8,284 nucleotides of DNA from NCBI GenBank assembly GCA_039934875.1, contig JBDTLH010000243.1:1-8284 (forward strand). The letters are read 5' to 3'. Made by a program: the position numbers and the translations under genes. The stretch comes from JBDTLH01 sp039934875 (GTDB taxonomy: Bacteria > Acidobacteriota > Terriglobia > Terriglobales > Acidobacteriaceae). Position 1 is the stretch's first letter, and each line of letters starts with the position of its first letter. This document shows, piece by piece, positions 1 through 5,715 of the stretch. The notes beneath the pieces were generated by a model. That model saw only the letters and a list, made by a program, of their open reading frames with translations. It was not told the origin of the DNA and ran no database searches.

Positions 1-420
1 ATATACGATCACGCCGGTGATGGAGACGTACATCCACACCGGCCAGGTCCAGCGGGCGATCTGCTTGTGCAACGCAAATTTACTCTTAAGCGCGCGCGAC
101 AGCGTGATCAGCACCAGCGGCACCACTAACGCTGCCAGGATTGTATGCGTGAGCAGGATGGCCAGGTAAGCGTTTCGCATCGGCCCGTGATGCTGAAAGC
201 GGACGCTTGCGACGTGCTCATAATGTGGCAGCACGTAAAAGTGGTAGGTCAGATAACACGCCAGAAAAGCGGACGAGGTCGCGAATGCCGCGATCATGAC
301 CGCGCGATGGTTGGCAATGCGCCGCTTGGCAATCTGCCAGCGTCCGATGCCCAGCAGAACGGCGGTGATACCGTTGAGCACCGCGTCGATAGTAGGAAAG
401 ACCGAGGTGGGCGCGGGCAT
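1..420 (-). CDS. DUF420 (CtaM/YozB-like) oxidase-assembly membrane protein, partial
   Basis: The gene starts with ATG at 420, directly after the permease stop codon (TAG then ATG, no gap), and stays open to the window edge, so the C-terminus is missing; 140 residues are visible. Four hydrophobic stretches can be seen (about 9-27, 41-58, 85-107, 121-140). Family-typical features are H38, H60, the block FQHHGPMRNAYLAILLTH ending at H92, and the HKQIARWTWPVWMYVSITG block near 118-136. DUF420 includes CtaM/YozB, needed for a functional aa3-type oxidase in Firmicutes. The conserved membrane histidines suggest metal or haem handling, which is inference. Position as the last visible gene of a ctaA-ctaB operon supports a role in cytochrome oxidase maturation in the cytoplasmic membrane. 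Family assignment is fairly sure; the biochemical role is not. Confidence 0.85.
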   Translation of the reverse strand, partial: MPAPTSVFPTIDAVLNGITAVLLGIGRWQIAKRRIANHRAVMIAAFATSSAFLACYLTYHFYVLPHYEHVASVRFQHHGPMRNAYLAILLTHTILAALVVPLVLITLSRALKSKFALHKQIARWTWPVWMYVSITGVIVY

Positions 421-1266
421 CTAAGCTGCTGGCCGGGTGCTGCGTTTCGCAACGGCGACGAGGGCGGCGATGAAGACCAGCAGGCTGAACCCGGCGAGGA
501 TGAGCAGCGATAGCCCGGGCCCGAACTGCGCCATGCTGCGCGCCTCGGGATAGAGTCCGGTGCGAAGGGCGTCCATGCCATAGGTGAGCGGGTTGATGAG
601 CATGATGGCGCGCAACCATCCCGAGGCGGAAGAGACCGGAAAGAGCGCGCCCGAAAGCAGCCATAGCGGCAGCAGAAAGAGGTTGATGATGGCATGAAAC
701 GCCTGCGCTGAATCCATCTTCCAGGCGATGGCGAAGCCCAGCGAAGTGAGCGCGAAGGCGGTGAGCAGCGTGGAGGCGACGGCGATGCCGAATCCCGCAA
801 GCGTCAGGTGCACACCGATCATAGGGCAGAAAACCAGGAAGATCAAACCCTGCACGGCGGCGAGGGTAGTGCCGCCGAGCACCTTGCCCAGCACAATCGC
901 CGCGCGATTCACCGGCGCCGGAAGCACAGAGAGCAAAAAGCCTTCATTGCGGTCTTGAATCAGCGACATCATGCTGAAGATCGAGGTGAAGAGCACAATC
1001 ATCACCAGCGCGCCGGGGAAGAAATAATGCAGGTAGCTCTCCGATGCTGCGCCGGCGCCCGCATTGAAACTGCGCCCGAAGCCGCTGCCGATCACGATCC
1101 AGAAGAGCAGCGGCGAAGCGATCACGCCGACCACGCGCGATTTCTGGCGGTAGAAGCGCACCAGCTCGCGCTGCCACAAAGTATAAGCGGCGCTCCATAG
1201 CACGGAAGATTGCGGCTGCCGTGCGCGCCCGATGCGTACCGTTGGATTAGCGACCGTGCTTGCCAT
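421..1266 (-). CDS. ABC-2 type transporter permease (DrrB-like)
   Basis: A 281-residue integral membrane protein, normal length for an ABC-2 permease. About six hydrophobic segments are visible (roughly 45-62, 80-100, 123-146, 158-183, 190-214, 249-273). The cytoplasmic loop DRNEGFLLSVLPAPVNR (105-121), followed by a K-x-L-G-G helix, and the later NPLTYGMDALR motif (225-235) are hallmarks of the DrrB-type branch. The start at 1266 was chosen because GGGAGGA lies 4 nt upstream of this ATG; an in-frame ATG at 1287 has no comparable site. The gene overlaps the upstream ATPase gene by 20 nt, implying translational coupling and a shared complex. The substrate cannot be read from sequence; the haem A/oxidase operon hints at an oxidase-related cargo, which is inference. 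Confidence 0.88.
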   Translation of the reverse strand: MASTVANPTVRIGRARQPQSSVLWSAAYTLWQRELVRFYRQKSRVVGVIASPLLFWIVIGSGFGRSFNAGAGAASESYLHYFFPGALVMIVLFTSIFSMMSLIQDRNEGFLLSVLPAPVNRAAIVLGKVLGGTTLAAVQGLIFLVFCPMIGVHLTLAGFGIAVASTLLTAFALTSLGFAIAWKMDSAQAFHAIINLFLLPLWLLSGALFPVSSASGWLRAIMLINPLTYGMDALRTGLYPEARSMAQFGPGLSLLILAGFSLLVFIAALVAVAKRSTRPAA

Positions 1267-2269
1267 TCGTTCCTCCCTGCTCTCCAACTTCGTTCCAGAA
1301 GCGATGCCCCGTCCGCCGAATAAACACGTCTTCCAGCGACGGCTTCGACACCATCACCGAATTGATCTCGCCGGGGAAGCTCTCCATCAGCGGCGGAATA
1401 AAACGATGCGCCTCATCCTGCTCGAAGCGCACCTTATTATTTAACACCTGCGTGGCGACGTGAAAGCGCCCGCGGATGCGCTCCGCCAGTCCCTCAGCAT
1501 CGCTTACTGCCTCAAGTTCAACAATGTCAGCGCCGATCTCCGCCCGCAATTCGTTGGGAGTGCCCAGCGCCACCAGATTGCCGCTGCTCATGATCGCCAG
1601 CCGGTCGCAGCGCTCCGCCTCTTCCATCAGGTGGGTGGTAGCGACCACCGTCACACCCTCCTGATCGCGCAACTCGGAAAGATACTGCCAGAGGTCGCGG
1701 CGTGCGCCCGGATCAAGTCCCGTCGTAGGCTCATCGAGCAGCAGTACGCGGGGATGGTGTAGCAGTCCCTTCGCCACCTCAACTCTCCGTTGCATTCCGC
1801 CCGAAAGCTTCTCCACCAATTCATTGGCGCGGTCCAGCAGCCGGACGCGCTCCAGCATTTCGTCAATGCGGCGGTTGAGCGATGCACCCCAGAGCCCGTA
1901 AAGGTGCCCCTGATGCTTAAGGTTCTCGCGCACGGTAAGTTTGATATCAACTGACTTCGCCTGATACACAATGCCGATACTGCGTCGCACCAGATTTGGA
2001 TTGGTTACCGGATCAGCGCCCGCAATCAGCGCGCGCCCGCTGGTGGGCAGCATGAGCGTGGTCAGGATGCGGAAGAGCGTCGTCTTCCCGCTCCCGTTCG
2101 GCCCCAGAAGCCCAAAGAGCTCCGCATCGTCGATCGAAAACGAGATCCCATTCAGCGCCCGCCGCTCCCCGTAATCGTGGACTATATTGTCCACCAGAAC
2201 AATGGGATCTCCGGCGCTCTTAATCACGCTCGCGTCAGGCAGGTGTAGGGTCCGGGTCGTCATCGTCAT
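1247..2269 (-). CDS. ABC transporter ATP-binding protein (DrrA-like), partner of the ABC-2 permease
   Basis: A 340-residue nucleotide-binding subunit. In order it shows Walker A GPNGSGKT (56-63), Q-loop Q103, signature LSGGMQ (155-160), Walker B VLLLDEP with catalytic Glu180, D-loop GLD (184-186) and H-loop His213. Beyond the ATPase core it has about 100 extra residues ending in SLEDVFIRRTG (311-321), typical of exporters of the drug/antibiotic (DrrA, CcmA-like) class. The start is the ATG at 2269, which overlaps the ctaB stop as ATGA. An ATG at 2308 would extend 43 nt into ctaB, and a third ATG lies at 2263. The ribosome site is weak, so coupling to ctaB translation is likely. It should power the adjacent permease. 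All catalytic residues are intact. Confidence 0.9.
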   Translation of the reverse strand: MTMTTRTLHLPDASVIKSAGDPIVLVDNIVHDYGERRALNGISFSIDDAELFGLLGPNGSGKTTLFRILTTLMLPTSGRALIAGADPVTNPNLVRRSIGIVYQAKSVDIKLTVRENLKHQGHLYGLWGASLNRRIDEMLERVRLLDRANELVEKLSGGMQRRVEVAKGLLHHPRVLLLDEPTTGLDPGARRDLWQYLSELRDQEGVTVVATTHLMEEAERCDRLAIMSSGNLVALGTPNELRAEIGADIVELEAVSDAEGLAERIRGRFHVATQVLNNKVRFEQDEAHRFIPPLMESFPGEINSVMVSKPSLEDVFIRRTGHRFWNEVGEQGGTNGKHGR

Positions 2270-3234
2270 TGCAGTTTCAATATCCTGGCCGGAGGAATAG
2301 CGTTCCACATCAGCACTCCGAAGAGAATGGGAAGATAGATGACCGACATGCGTAGAAGCTGGCGCGCGTACTTTTTCGTAATCGGCGCATCCGGAGCGTT
2401 GGCTATGCGGCTGAAGCTCAGAGCGTAGTAGAGATACGCCAGGCCGAAGACAATGGCGATGATGAAGTAGATATCTCCCGCCATGTGCATCAGCGTGGGC
2501 ACCAGACTGACCGGCAGCAGCAGCGCGGCATAGACCACCGCCTCGCGGGCGACCGCGCGTCCGTCCGGCGCGGCGACGGGAAGCATCAGTATGCCGGCGC
2601 GCGCGTAGTCCTCGCGATAAAGCCAGGCAATCGATTCAAAATGAGGGAACTGCCAGACAAAGAGGATGGCAAATAGGACCACCGCCTGCCATTCGACTAC
2701 CCCGCGGGCGGCCACCCATCCCAGCAGCGGAGGCATCGCTCCGGGGACCGCACCCACGAATGTCGCCCACGGCGAGCGCGTCTTCATCGGCGTGTACACC
2801 AGCACATAGCTGGCTGCCGTCAGCAGGGTAAGCACTGCCGCGATGGCGTTGGCAAAGAACGCAAGATAGAGGCAGCCGCCCACCACCAGCGCCACGCCGA
2901 TGATCGTCCCTTGCAGCAGCGACATGTCTCCCGCGGGAATCGGGCGCCGGCGCGTGCGCAGCATAAGCGAATCCTCCCGCTTTTCCAGCACTTGGTTGAG
3001 CGCGGCTGCGCCCCCGGACGCGAGTCCGATGCCCAGCATGGCATGAAACGCCGCCCAGCTCAGCGAAGAACCCTCGTTCGAGCGAATGCACCCCAGATAA
3101 TATCCGGCAAACGCCGTAGCCACCACCATGCTCGTGACCCGCAGCTTCAGCAACTCCGAATACGTGCGCACCGACTGCTTGGGCACGGCCGCTTCCGGCA
3201 GCGGAGGAACTTTGGTCTGCACCGCAAGGTTCAT
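2266..3234 (-). CDS. ctaB: Protohaem IX farnesyltransferase (haem O synthase)
   Basis: A UbiA-family membrane prenyltransferase of 322 residues. It transfers a farnesyl group from farnesyl diphosphate to protohaem, making haem O, the precursor of haem A. The first prenyl-diphosphate/Mg site is N80-x3-E84-x3-D88-x2-M91-x-R93-T94, followed by RRRP. The first Asp of the usual N-x3-D-x3-D pattern is Glu here, a conservative change. YTPMKTRSPWATFVGAVPG (147-165) with PPLLGW and the second motif region WQFPHFESIAW (194-204), then DYARAG and MLP, match CyoE/CtaB well. Several hydrophobic helices follow. The start is the ATG at 3234, overlapping the ctaA stop as ATGA. The frame stays open upstream to 3489, but that stretch lies wholly inside ctaA and reads as unlike-protein sequence. 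Its product feeds CtaA, encoded just upstream. Confidence 0.95.
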   Translation of the reverse strand: MNLAVQTKVPPLPEAAVPKQSVRTYSELLKLRVTSMVVATAFAGYYLGCIRSNEGSSLSWAAFHAMLGIGLASGGAAALNQVLEKREDSLMLRTRRRPIPAGDMSLLQGTIIGVALVVGGCLYLAFFANAIAAVLTLLTAASYVLVYTPMKTRSPWATFVGAVPGAMPPLLGWVAARGVVEWQAVVLFAILFVWQFPHFESIAWLYREDYARAGILMLPVAAPDGRAVAREAVVYAALLLPVSLVPTLMHMAGDIYFIIAIVFGLAYLYYALSFSRIANAPDAPITKKYARQLLRMSVIYLPILFGVLMWNAIPPARILKLQ

Positions 3235-4367
3235 GCGTTCACCGCCTGATTGCGAAATTCCAGAACATCCGCGGGTTTGCCCGCCAGCACATGCACGATC
3301 TCCGCCGCCAGCCACCATGAAATCGCCAGCAATATCGCCCCGCCCGCAACGTGGGAGACCGTCGTCAGCACCATGCTGGTGAGCGGCTGCACCGCGTCTT
3401 TGCTCCACACCACGCGCGTGAGATACGCTCCAAAGCCCAACGCCAATTGCACCAGCAGCATGCACAGCAGCGCAATCGCCGGTCGGCACAGCACCGCCAC
3501 ATTGCCGTATTCAAGTAGCACGCGGATCCCGGTCGCAAGCAGCAGCATTGCCACCACCACCGCCCACAAAATGTGCCACATCACGCTGATCCCATTATGG
3601 CGAAAAGCCGCGCCCAGCATGAGCTGCACATAGATCACTGCAATCGAGGCATAGGCGTGCATGCGAATCACGCGGTCCTTGCGCCCCGGCGTCGGCAGTT
3701 GCACCGCCGACTTCCACCCCGCGCCGGTCACGATCGCGAGCAGGATGGTCAGACAGAAAAAAGTCTGCGCGATCGTGGCATGCAGAGTAGAGATGTACCA
3801 CGGCAGATAAAAGAGGACGGTCAGCCCTCCCAGCACGCCTTGCACCATCACCGTCGGCAGCGCGATGATGGCGATCTTCGCCTCCGTCGGCCAGTGCTGC
3901 GAGAAGGCACGCCCGATCAGCACCACCGCCGTGCCCAGCGCCCCAATACCAAAAATAAGGGTCAGCCCCAGCGCCGTACCCGGGTCCAGCACCGCGGGAT
4001 GCAAATTGGTGGTGCGACCCAGCCCCACCGCGACCGTCGCGCCGATAAACAACACGGTCATGGCGGCGGCCTGCCCCGCGGCTTTGCGCAGACCAGCGCG
4101 AAACAAAATGACGAAGCCGAGAATGACGGTGAACAGCCCAATCATCTCGGCGATCATGCGATGCCCATGTTCATACATCGTCCCCCCGACCATCGGCGGG
4201 ATTTTGTAGAACGAACCAAAGCTGGTCGGCCAGTCGGGGACAGCCAATCCAGCATCGTTACTGGTAACGAACGCGCCCGCGATTATGAGCAGCAGAGTAG
4301 CGCAACCCAGCAGCAGCGCGAGACGATGGATGACGCGCGAATACGGCATTGATACTGAGGGTTCCAT
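3231..4367 (-). CDS. ctaA: Haem A synthase (CtaA/Cox15), with an apparent two-helix insertion
   Basis: A COX15/CtaA family membrane enzyme that oxidises the C8 methyl of haem O to give haem A. It is 378 residues from the ATG at 4367. ATG 4349 is an alternative giving MPYSRVIHRL, and TTG 4391 is less likely. Visible family marks are GAFVTSNDAGLAVPDWP (31-47), the EHGHR haem-ligand motif with His67 and His69, QGVLGG (176-181) then LHATIAQ with His196, RH at 256-257 with WH at 264-265, and SH with His339. About 105 residues separate EHGHR from QGVLGG, where CtaA homologues I know have about 35-45. The extra part holds two hydrophobic stretches (about 101-117 and 131-152). No Shine-Dalgarno sequence precedes any candidate start. 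It is the first gene of the minus-strand operon, followed by ctaB with an ATGA overlap. Confidence 0.92.
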   Translation of the reverse strand: MEPSVSMPYSRVIHRLALLLGCATLLLIIAGAFVTSNDAGLAVPDWPTSFGSFYKIPPMVGGTMYEHGHRMIAEMIGLFTVILGFVILFRAGLRKAAGQAAAMTVLFIGATVAVGLGRTTNLHPAVLDPGTALGLTLIFGIGALGTAVVLIGRAFSQHWPTEAKIAIIALPTVMVQGVLGGLTVLFYLPWYISTLHATIAQTFFCLTILLAIVTGAGWKSAVQLPTPGRKDRVIRMHAYASIAVIYVQLMLGAAFRHNGISVMWHILWAVVVAMLLLATGIRVLLEYGNVAVLCRPAIALLCMLLVQLALGFGAYLTRVVWSKDAVQPLTSMVLTTVSHVAGGAILLAISWWLAAEIVHVLAGKPADVLEFRNQAVNA

Positions 4368-4397
4368 GGACGAATTGATGAGGTGGCGCAAACTGTG

Positions 4398-4403
4398 ATT
4401 TTA
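4398..4403 (-). promoter_or_regulatory. Possible -10 element of the ctaA operon
   Basis: The minus strand reads TAAAAT here (5 of 6 to TATAAT), 30 nt before the ATG at 4367, in the only space upstream of the five-gene operon. Transcription would start near 4391. No convincing -35 hexamer is visible at 16-18 nt, so this is a weak call resting on position and one hexamer. Confidence 0.25.
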
Positions 4404-4532
4404 ACAGAGCAGAGGACTCTCCTTCTTGAAGACTTGTCAGGCCGGTTTCTTCGCGCTGGCGCGGGTAGCGGAAAAAGCCGCGGAGGCGTGGCGCTCCTTG
4501 CGCGCAAGCGGCGCAACCTGCAAATCACTCTT

Positions 4533-4562
4533 TTGACATCATGATGCCTCACATGCAAACAT
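4533..4562 (+). promoter_or_regulatory. Probable promoter of the vapBC pair
   Basis: A perfect TTGACA lies at 4533-4538. At 18 nt spacing the next hexamer is AAACAT (4557-4562). It keeps the two most important -10 positions (A at second, T at sixth) but is otherwise poor. The predicted transcription start falls at about 4569, the first base of the vapB GTG. This fits the absence of any Shine-Dalgarno sequence and suggests a leaderless mRNA. The -35 call is good; the -10 is doubtful. Confidence 0.4.
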
Positions 4563-4570
4563 CATGATGT
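4536..4570. promoter_or_regulatory. Twin palindromic operator for VapB
   Basis: The perfect 10-bp palindrome CATCATGATG occurs twice, at 4537-4546 and 4560-4569. The second copy extends to 12 bp (ACATCATGATGT, 4559-4570). Centres are 23 bp apart, about two helical turns, so both face the same side of the DNA. The first copy overlaps the end of TTGACA, and the second overlaps the GTG start codon of vapB. Paired short palindromes over the promoter are what ribbon-helix-helix antitoxins use for autorepression. The repeats are seen directly; binding by this VapB is inferred. Confidence 0.65.
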
Positions 4571-4811
4571 GCGCACCACTCTTACCCTCGACGACGATGT
4601 TGCCAAGCTGCTTTACCGAGAAGCCAAGCGCAGCGGTGCTTCTTTCAAAGAAACGGTGAACCGCTATCTGCGGCTGGGCCTGACGAAACCGAAGCCGGCG
4701 AAACGTCCGCCTGTCATCATAAATGCCCGGCCCCTGGGTCTCCCTCCAGGGTTGAGCTACGACCGCATGGAAGAGCTGATCGAGTACCTCGAAGGGCCGC
4801 TGCATAGGTGA
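4569..4811 (+). CDS. vapB: VapB-type antitoxin (ribbon-helix-helix)
   Basis: An 80-residue antitoxin. The N-terminus RTTLTLDDDVAKLLYREA is the beta strand and first helix of a ribbon-helix-helix DNA-binding domain, with the second helix around SFKETVNRYLRLGL (25-38). The C-terminal part, LPPGLSYDRMEELIEYLEG (58-76), resembles the toxin-wrapping tail of VapB proteins. The start is GTG at 4569; the two ATG codons just before it (4564, 4567) are in another frame. There is no Shine-Dalgarno sequence. The stop overlaps the toxin start as GTGA, so the two are translationally coupled. It should neutralise VapC and repress its own promoter through the palindromes at 4537-4569. Confidence 0.85.
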   Translation: MRTTLTLDDDVAKLLYREAKRSGASFKETVNRYLRLGLTKPKPAKRPPVIINARPLGLPPGLSYDRMEELIEYLEGPLHR

Positions 4812-5236
4812 CGGTGCTTGACGCAAATATTCTGCTCTATGCGTATGATACGAGCGCGATCTTGCATGAGAAGGCAAGGGCTTGGCTCTTTCACCTGCTC
4901 TCCGGCGATTCGCCCGTTGGATTGCCGTGGCAATCCGTAGCCGCCTTTTTGCGCGTGATGACCAATTCTCATCTGCCCGGCAAACGATTCTCGCCAGAGG
5001 AAGTGCTCGTATTTGTAGGGTCCTGGATCGTCCAGTCAAACGTGCGCATGCTGGTGCCGGGGGAAGATCACTGGCGCTTACTACAAATCGCAATCGTCGA
5101 TGGACACGTGCGCGGTCCGATGATTACTGATGCGCAACTCGCCGCACTCACCCTCGAGCACGGCGGCATCCTGCACACCACCGACCGCGACTTCTCCCGC
5201 TTTCCCGGACTGCGCTGGCGCAATCCGCTGGCCTAA
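4808..5236 (+). CDS. vapC: VapC-type PIN-domain ribonuclease toxin
   Basis: A 142-residue PIN-domain protein, predicted to be a Mg-dependent endoribonuclease that blocks translation by cutting RNA; the target is unknown. Acidic residues visible are Asp5 (VLDANILLYA), Asp108 (ITDAQLAAL) and Asp126/Asp128 (TTDRDFSRFPGL). At the usual Glu position of helix 2 it has Ala (VAAFLRV, 44-50). That pattern, with the ending FPGLRWRNPLA, matches the branch first described in Mycobacterium tuberculosis (TIGR00028-like) rather than indicating loss of activity. The start is GTG at 4808, overlapping the vapB stop by 4 nt. The gene looks full length. Its TAA overlaps the stop codon of the convergent gene on the other strand. 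Confidence 0.87.
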   Translation: MTVLDANILLYAYDTSAILHEKARAWLFHLLSGDSPVGLPWQSVAAFLRVMTNSHLPGKRFSPEEVLVFVGSWIVQSNVRMLVPGEDHWRLLQIAIVDGHVRGPMITDAQLAALTLEHGGILHTTDRDFSRFPGLRWRNPLA

Positions 5237-5550
5237 CGCACTTCATCATTCTCCAACTTCTCTCCCGTGTCGAGCGGCCGCAACTCGTCATCCCATTCGA
5301 CAACCGTCAGACACTCCCGGCAAAATTCCGGCGCGCCCATGCCACCCTTCAACGCCCGCAGCAACGGCACTCCGCAATGCGGACACGGCTTGTTGTAAAG
5401 CCTTCTCCGCCGCGCCTCCAGCAAAACCACTCCCCCGATCACCCACACCGGGACCAGCAGCAGCGGCAGCGTTCCCGAGGCGGTAAGCAGCCCAAACAAC
5501 ACCCAGCAGCCCAGCATCGCCAGCGCGAAGAGCCCGATCCCTCTGCCCAT
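5233..5550 (-). CDS. Small membrane protein with C-terminal zinc ribbon
   Basis: A 105-residue protein I do not recognise as a named family. Two hydrophobic helices (about 4-22 and 27-45) form an N-terminal hairpin. A basic RRRR stretch then points the rest to the cytoplasm, and a four-cysteine zinc-ribbon pattern follows: CPHC (56-59) and CREC (77-80). The tail is acidic. The start is the ATG at 5550, with AAGGA 7 nt upstream. The frame continues upstream to 5685 only through repeat DNA, giving repeated VFPNNA heptapeptides that are not protein-like. Its TAG overlaps the vapC TAA in a tail-to-tail arrangement. The 165 nt between it and the upstream lipoprotein gene is mostly repeats, so it may depend on read-through from that gene. 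Confidence 0.7.
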   Translation of the reverse strand: MGRGIGLFALAMLGCWVLFGLLTASGTLPLLLVPVWVIGGVVLLEARRRRLYNKPCPHCGVPLLRALKGGMGAPEFCRECLTVVEWDDELRPLDTGEKLENDEVR

Positions 5551-5560
5551 TTCTATGTCC

Positions 5561-5617
5561 TTTGGGAAGACCCCCGCATTGTTTGGGAAGACCCTCGCAT
5601 TGTTTGGGAAGACCCCC
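5561..5617. repeat. 21-nt tandem repeat, 2.7 copies
   Basis: The unit TTTGGGAAGACCCCCGCATTG occurs at 5561-5581, again at 5582-5602 with one change (C to T), and a partial third copy at 5603-5617 merges into the hairpin element. A related unit, GGGAAGGCCCCCGCATTC, sits at the matching place in the copy at 7287. The tandem array is therefore an amplification of the element's own left edge. Confidence 0.9.
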
Positions 5618-5676
5618 GGTTTCAGCCGGGGGATGAGCCGCCCTGAATCCCGGGCTTCAGCCCCTGAGGGCCACGA
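5585..5676. repeat. Interspersed hairpin element, copy 1 (92 bp)
   Basis: This aligns without gaps to 7287-7378, with 84 of 92 positions identical by hand count. It contains a strong hairpin with stem CCCCCGG (5613-5619) / CCGGGGG (5626-5632), plus a T-G pair and a TTCA loop (5621-5624). A smaller hairpin, GGGC-TTCA-GCCC, lies at 5652-5663. It sits between the lipoprotein gene and the zinc-ribbon gene and reaches nearly to the latter's ribosome-binding site. It has no coding capacity. Confidence 0.85.
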
Positions 5677-5715
5677 CGATTGCAACCTGTGTCATGAATC
5701 GGTCCCGACCGACCT

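Noticed and set aside
3235..3489. N-terminal extension of ctaB
   Set aside because: It lies wholly within ctaA; the ATGA start at 3234 gives normal CtaB length and N-terminus.
3573..4352. Plus-strand frame of 259 codons
   Set aside because: It is a shadow of ctaA; the translation is rich in His, Gln and Arg with no recognisable domain.
4497..4508. Palindrome CTTGCGCGCAAG upstream of vapB
   Set aside because: It is a single copy, unrelated to the CATCATGATG operators and in GC-rich DNA where such palindromes arise easily.
5561..5617. CRISPR-like repeat array
   Set aside because: The units are directly adjacent with no spacers, and the array is continuous with an interspersed element.
5551..5685. 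N-terminal extension of the zinc-ribbon protein with VFPNNA repeats
   Set aside because: It is encoded by the tandem and hairpin repeats; the ATG at 5550 has its own AAGGA site.
5699..5712. Terminator after the lipoprotein gene (CGGT/ACCG hairpin)
   Set aside because: The stem is only 4 bp and no U-tract follows on the minus strand.
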